From: CAWAMD01 sp963783045
GTDB taxonomy: Bacteria > Actinomycetota > Nitriliruptoria > Nitriliruptorales > Nitriliruptoraceae
Length of the DNA: 64,000 nucleotides
Direction of reading: 5' to 3'
NCBI GenBank assembly: GCA_963783045.1
Contig: CAWAMD010000009.1
Location: 62,001-126,000, forward strand
A model generated the notes under the pieces. The model saw nothing but the letters and a program-made list of their open reading frames with translations, searched no databases and was not told where the DNA came from. Positions 59,866 through 64,000 of the stretch are shown here, piece by piece (the first letter of the stretch is position 1; the number at the start of each line of letters is the position of its first letter). The position numbers were made by a program, and so were the translations under genes.

Positions 59866-62406
59866 CTGGCCACACTGCGTGAGCTGCTCGAGGCGGCCGA
59901 GGCGCGCACGTTCACCGGGCGCCGCCGGGAGCTCGACGTCTTCGAGTCGTGGCTCGACGACCCGCCCGCACCACCGATCCTGAACGTCATCGGCCGCGGA
60001 GGCGTGGGCAAGACCGCCCTCGTCCGCCGCTTCGAGGCTCGCGCCCGGGACCGGGGACGGGACGTCGTCTACCTCGACGGCCACGTCCTGCCGCCCCATC
60101 GCGAGGACTTCCTCGCGGCACTCGGCGGCACGCTCGACGCGGTCGTCGACGACCTCAACCGTCGGCTGCCGCTCGTGATCATCGACACCTTCGAGGAGAT
60201 CGCCGCGATCACCCGCTTTCTCCTCGAGCAGCTCTTCCCCCGGCTCGACAGCCGTCTGCGCCTCGTCGTCGCCGGCCGGCATCCGCTCGTCGGTCCCCAG
60301 TTCGGCTCGCAGTCCGGGTCGCTGCCGTGGAGCCAGCTCGTCCGGACCCTCCCGCTCGCCGCGTTCAGCGCTCGCGAGGCCCGCGAGTATCTCTCGCAGC
60401 GAGGGATCCGCGACGGTCAGGTCCACGGGCTCGTCCAGGCGACCCGACGGCACCCGCTCGCGCTCTCGTTGGCGGCCGACCTCGCGGTCCAGCTCGGCGA
60501 CGTGGACCTCGGCCGGCACGGCGACTGGCAGCTGACCCTGCGCACGGTCGCGGAGCGCCTGCTGCGCGATGCCGCCGACCCGCACCTGCGGCGGCTGCTC
60601 GAGGCCGCGGCCGTCGTGCGCCAGTTCGACGCCGACGTGCTCGAGGCCCTGACGGATCCCGTGGCGGTCGCGGCGGCCTTCGACCGGCTGTGCGAGCTCT
60701 CGGTCGTCCGTCCGTCCGAGACGGGGCTCCGCCTCCACGACGACGTGCGTCGGATCCTCGTCGACGATCTGCGGTGGCGGCACCCCGAGCGACACGACGC
60801 GCTGCGGCATGCGGCGCTCGTCTACTGGCGCGACAAGATGACCGGCGCGACCGGCCCTGACCGCGACCGGTTCCTCAACGAGCGGCTGTTCCTGTGGGAG
60901 CACGCCCTCATCCAGGCCACCATGTACGAGGAGGACGCCCCCGGGGACATCTGGTTGGAGCACCTGCGTGACACCGACCCCGAAGCCTGGATCGCCTTCT
61001 GGGAGGAGCATGCGGGTCGCGAGCTGACGCCGGGCGGTGGCAGACCCATCGAGGATCTCGACACCACCGAGCTCCGCCGCCTCCTCACCCATCCCTTCGT
61101 CACCGTCATGATGGCGCGCCACCGCGACGGGGAGCCGCTCGCCGTGGGGCCGGTCATGACCGTCGACGCGGCGTCCCGCCCGTTGCTGCCCGACCACGTC
61201 GGTGCGCTGGTCGACGGCCTCGTGGCCTGCGGCGAGCTTCGTCTCGACGGGGGCGACGCGTCCGCCGAGCCGTGGGAAGACCATGTCACCTGGCTCGGTC
61301 CGATCGTCGCGGCGGCCCCGCCCGGCGGCCTCGGCGGCGCCGCGCGTCTCGCCCAGTGGTGCGCCGCCCGCTTCATCCGGGGCGGCACCTTCCTGGTGTC
61401 CACCCGCGTCGCGTCGTTCGCCGGGATCATGGAGGCCTTCGGCTTCCAGGAGCCGGTCTGCGGCAGCGGCGACGAGCACGACGCCCGCTGGCTGATGCTC
61501 CGTCTCGACCCGGCCGACGCCGAAGCGTGGCTCGAGCGGATCACCGCCATGGTGGCCCGGGATCCGGTCGACCCGCCGGCCGCCGTCGACCTGCCCGAGG
61601 ATGTCCCGGACGCCACGCCGTCGAGCCGCCCAGAGGCCACCCCGGTGACCGATCCGGACACGCCCGTGACGGCGGGTGAGGCCACCGCCCCGCGCTCGAC
61701 CATCACGGTGCTCGGCTCGTTCTCCCTGGTGGAGGGCGGGGCGGAGACCCCGGTGCCCCCGGGTCTGCCCGCGCAGCTGCTCAAGCTCGTGGCCGTGTCG
61801 GGCGGCAAGATCCACGCCGAGGAGGCGGCCGAGACCCTGTGGCCCGATGCTGCTCAGGGACGCGGGCGCACACGGCTGCGCAACGTCCTGAGCCGGCTGC
61901 GGGAGACCGTCGGACCGGTCATCGTGCGGGACGGCGAGACGATCGGTCTGGCCGAGGGCATCGAGGTCGATGCCATCGAGTTCGAGTCGCTGGCCCGGCA
62001 GGCCGTCGCGCAGGGGGCGACGGCCCAGGGTGCGCAGACGGCGCGTGCCGCGATGGACCTCTACCAGGGTGACCTGCTTCCCGCCGACCCTTACGAGGCG
62101 TGGGTGGTCACGAACCGGGAGGTCCTCCGCCGGCTGCTCATCCGCTGCCTCGATGTCGTCGCCGAGGCCAGCGTCGCGTCCGGTGACCTCGACGAGGCGC
62201 TGGCGGCGCTCGACCGCAGCCTCGAGCTCGAGCCGTACGACGAGGACCGGTACATCCGCGCGGCGACGCTGCTCCGCAGTCGCGGTCAGCAGGGGTCCGC
62301 ACGCGCGATGCTCCGCCGCTGCCGTCGTCGGCTGGGAGAGCTGGACCTCCCGGCCTCGGCCGCCTTCCAGCGGCTCGCGGCCGAGCTGCAGGTGTCGGTG
62401 GACTGA
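59866..62406 (+). CDS. ATPase with C-terminal BTAD transcription regulator domains
   Basis: A large cytoplasmic regulator, about 846 residues. The N-terminal STAND/AAA-type ATPase has the P-loop GRGGVGKT (residues 43-50) and a Walker B-like LVIIDTFEEIA. A middle region (about 310-580) has no clear family. The C-terminal winged helix (about 612-705; VLGSFSLVEGG, LLKLVAVSGGKIHAEEAAET) and BTAD domain (about 715-846; YEAWVVTNREVLRRLLIRCL) resemble SARP regulators, where these domains are normally N-terminal. No canonical start precedes the P-loop; CTG 59866 is the best in-frame start. GTG 60004 would cut the P-loop. Confidence 0.82.
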   Translation: MATLRELLEAAEARTFTGRRRELDVFESWLDDPPAPPILNVIGRGGVGKTALVRRFEARARDRGRDVVYLDGHVLPPHREDFLAALGGTLDAVVDDLNRRLPLVIIDTFEEIAAITRFLLEQLFPRLDSRLRLVVAGRHPLVGPQFGSQSGSLPWSQLVRTLPLAAFSAREAREYLSQRGIRDGQVHGLVQATRRHPLALSLAADLAVQLGDVDLGRHGDWQLTLRTVAERLLRDAADPHLRRLLEAAAVVRQFDADVLEALTDPVAVAAAFDRLCELSVVRPSETGLRLHDDVRRILVDDLRWRHPERHDALRHAALVYWRDKMTGATGPDRDRFLNERLFLWEHALIQATMYEEDAPGDIWLEHLRDTDPEAWIAFWEEHAGRELTPGGGRPIEDLDTTELRRLLTHPFVTVMMARHRDGEPLAVGPVMTVDAASRPLLPDHVGALVDGLVACGELRLDGGDASAEPWEDHVTWLGPIVAAAPPGGLGGAARLAQWCAARFIRGGTFLVSTRVASFAGIMEAFGFQEPVCGSGDEHDARWLMLRLDPADAEAWLERITAMVARDPVDPPAAVDLPEDVPDATPSSRPEATPVTDPDTPVTAGEATAPRSTITVLGSFSLVEGGAETPVPPGLPAQLLKLVAVSGGKIHAEEAAETLWPDAAQGRGRTRLRNVLSRLRETVGPVIVRDGETIGLAEGIEVDAIEFESLARQAVAQGATAQGAQTARAAMDLYQGDLLPADPYEAWVVTNREVLRRLLIRCLDVVAEASVASGDLDEALAALDRSLELEPYDEDRYIRAATLLRSRGQQGSARAMLRRCRRRLGELDLPASAAFQRLAAELQVSVD

Positions 62407-62418
62407 CGCGCTCTCGCG

Positions 62419-63363
62419 TCAGTAGCCGAGCGCCACGTCGACGGGTCCGACCAGCGGCTCACCGGCGGCGTAGCGGCGGACGTTCTCGCGGACGCGCTGG
62501 GAGAGCAGCGGCACCGCCATCGCCGGCGTGTTGCCGACGTGCGGGCTGACGAGCACGTCCTCCCGGTCCCACAGCGGATGCCCCTCGGGCAGCGGCTCGG
62601 GGTCGGTCACATCGAGTGCCGCGCCGGCGAGTGGCCCGTGCTCCAGCGCGGCGAGGAGGTCGTCGGTGACGACGTGCTCACCACGGGCGACGTTGACGAG
62701 CCAGGCGCCGTCGGCGAGTCGGCCGAGCACGTCGGCGTCCACGACCCCTCGCGTCTCCCTCGTCAGCGCGAGCGCCAGGACGAGCAGGTCGGCGCCGTCC
62801 ACGGCCGCGTGCAGGCGGTCGGGACCGACCACCGAGGCAGCACCCTCCATGGCGGCGGGGTGGCGGCGCACCACCCGCACCTCGCAGCCGAACGGACCGA
62901 GCAGCCGCAGCAGCGACGTGGCGATGGCCCCGCCGCCGAGGATCGTCACCCTGGCGCCGAGCAGGTTGGTGCCGGCCGGATCGGTCCAGCGGCGCGCGCG
63001 TGCGTAGCCGTGGAGGTGGCGCATCCCGGCCAGGGCGAGTGCGAGCGCGTGCTCGGCCACCGGCTCGGCGTAGACACCCTTCCCGCAGGTCCACACGTGG
63101 GCGTCGTCGAGCACCGGGACGAAGGGTTCGATGCCGGCCCACGGCAGCTGCACCCATCGGATGCCGGGATGCTGCGCGAGGGTGTCGGCCAGGGCGTCGG
63201 CGCCGCTGCTGTCCGTCCAGACCAGCGCCTCCGCGTCGGCAGGGGGCACGATCCGACCGCCGCCGGCCCGCACGGCGTCCGCCAGCCAGGGACGGCGCTC
63301 GGCGGGGACCACGGCGCAGCGGACCGTCCGGGGGACCTGCGGCATGGCGGCGTCGTCGGACAC
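62419..63363 (-). CDS. D-2-hydroxyacid dehydrogenase (NAD-dependent)
   Basis: An oxidoreductase of 314 residues. The NAD-binding motif GGGAIATSLLRLLG lies near residue 147. The catalytic Arg is in NVARGEHV, the Glu in DPEPLPEGHPLW, and the His in VSPHVGN, the standard triad of the family. The substrate cannot be told; the protein resembles the branch that includes glyoxylate/hydroxypyruvate reductases. Convergent with the BTAD gene. Confidence 0.9.
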   Translation of the reverse strand: MSDDAAMPQVPRTVRCAVVPAERRPWLADAVRAGGGRIVPPADAEALVWTDSSGADALADTLAQHPGIRWVQLPWAGIEPFVPVLDDAHVWTCGKGVYAEPVAEHALALALAGMRHLHGYARARRWTDPAGTNLLGARVTILGGGAIATSLLRLLGPFGCEVRVVRRHPAAMEGAASVVGPDRLHAAVDGADLLVLALALTRETRGVVDADVLGRLADGAWLVNVARGEHVVTDDLLAALEHGPLAGAALDVTDPEPLPEGHPLWDREDVLVSPHVGNTPAMAVPLLSQRVRENVRRYAAGEPLVGPVDVALGY

Positions 63364-63517
63364 GTCACGGACTCCTCTCGGTCGGCGCCGCCGGCCCCCG
63401 GCCCCGGCCGGGGCAAGGCGGCGTGACAGGGACTCTCGGCCACGCTACCTGCACGCTGCGTGGGAATGGGTGGGATAGCGTCCCGCTCGAACGCACCTCG
63501 CCGCGACCGGGACCACC

Positions 63518-64000
63518 GTGAACGAACGACCGATCGGGGTGTTCGACAGCGGCCTGGGCGGCCTCACGGTCTTCCAGGCCATGGCCGACCTGCTGCCGCA
63601 CGAGCATCTCATCTACCTCGGGGACACGGCTCGCTATCCCTACGGCGACAAGTCCCGCGAGGTGCTGCAGGCCTACGCCCTGCAGATCACGGACTTCCTC
63701 GTGGCCGAGGGCGTGAAGATGGTGGTCGTCGCCTGCAACTCCGCGACGGCCGCCGCGCTCGAACTCCTCCAGGAGCGCTACCCGATCCCGGTCATCGGCG
63801 TCGTCGAGCCGGGGGTGCGCGCGGCGCTTCAGGCCACGCGCAGCGGTCGCGTCGGCGTCATCGGCACCGAGATGACCGCCGTGTCCCGAATCTACGAGCG
63901 CACCTCCGGTCGGCTGCGCACCGGGCTGGACATGACGGTCCAGGCGTGTCCCGGCTTCGTCGAGCTGGTCGAGTCGGGCGAGACCCGCAGCCGGCGCGCG
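63518..64000 (+). CDS. murI: Glutamate racemase MurI, 3' end beyond the window
   Basis: Makes D-glutamate for peptidoglycan. 161 residues are visible. The opening PIGVFDSGLGGLTVFQAM contains the substrate-binding Asp-Ser. LIYLGDTARYPYGDKS follows, and the first catalytic Cys is in VVACNSATAAALE. The second catalytic Cys would lie past the window edge. GTG start at 63518. Confidence 0.94.
   Translation, partial: MNERPIGVFDSGLGGLTVFQAMADLLPHEHLIYLGDTARYPYGDKSREVLQAYALQITDFLVAEGVKMVVVACNSATAAALELLQERYPIPVIGVVEPGVRAALQATRSGRVGVIGTEMTAVSRIYERTSGRLRTGLDMTVQACPGFVELVESGETRSRRA

Noticed and set aside
60004..62406. GTG at 60004 as start of the ATPase-BTAD gene
   Set aside because: It would begin in the middle of GRGGVGKT, although the preceding 46 codons are clearly coding.
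1..64000. CRISPR arrays, tRNA or rRNA genes, transposases, prophage
   Set aside because: No spaced repeats, cloverleaf sequences or transposase motifs were seen. The only repeats are the short ones listed.

Overview
The window comes from a high-GC, flagellated actinobacterium (Actinomycetota). The reasons are very high GC, frequent GTG/TTG starts, no P- or L-ring genes, a WhiG/FliA-type sigma factor, a BTAD-type regulator, a free-standing LigD-type polymerase and a SipW-type signal peptidase. The genus cannot be fixed from the sequence. No rRNA, tRNA, CRISPR array or insertion sequence was seen.

About 1.5-49 kb is one large motility and chemotaxis locus. From the left: a sensor kinase running off the edge; a divergent three-gene SipW secretion cluster; a LuxR remnant; flagellin, fliD, fliS and a fliT-position gene; then rod, MS-ring, export-ATPase and hook genes (flgB flgC fliE fliF fliG fliH fliI fliJ, a lytic transglycosylase, fliK flgD flgE). 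Next come flbD motA motB fliL, fliM fliN fliO fliP fliQ fliR and flhB flhA with a flhF-like gene. Signalling follows: an EAL-HDOD protein, a second sensor kinase, cheA cheW, a chemoreceptor, a second EAL-HDOD protein, cheY cheB cheR cheX and a second cheY. Then, on the minus strand, an HD-GYP protein, sigma FliA and a membrane-anchored LuxR protein. The locus ends with an M23 peptidase and a FlgN-like gene (plus) and flgN flgK flgL fliW csrA (minus).

The most useful result is a shared promoter. Sixteen sites read [T/G]NNA-N15-NNCGAT[G/A/C] with exactly 15 bases between the boxes, the geometry of sigma-28 promoters. They precede nearly every transcription unit of the motility locus, including both kinases, the HD-GYP gene and the SipW cluster. 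FliA is encoded in the same locus. The promoters also correct several gene starts, because in four cases the first in-frame ATG lies inside the -10 box. CsrA and FliW are present, and the flagellin leader carries five GGA motifs, so the FliW-CsrA-flagellin switch is probably conserved.

Several motility genes contain single-base indels. Flagellin has many. flbD, the chemoreceptor, cheR and flgL each have one, which looks like an extra copy of a neighbouring base. These are either assembly errors or early decay. Two of them create false fusions (CheR-CheX and FlgL-FliW).

From 49 kb on, the genes are general: a LigD-type primase-polymerase, an MFS exporter with a TetR regulator, a lone receiver protein, a VOC protein, a leucine-rich leader peptide with leuA, leuC and leuD (leucine synthesis), a zinc-protease-like lipoprotein, an ATPase-BTAD regulator, a D-2-hydroxyacid dehydrogenase and the start of murI.
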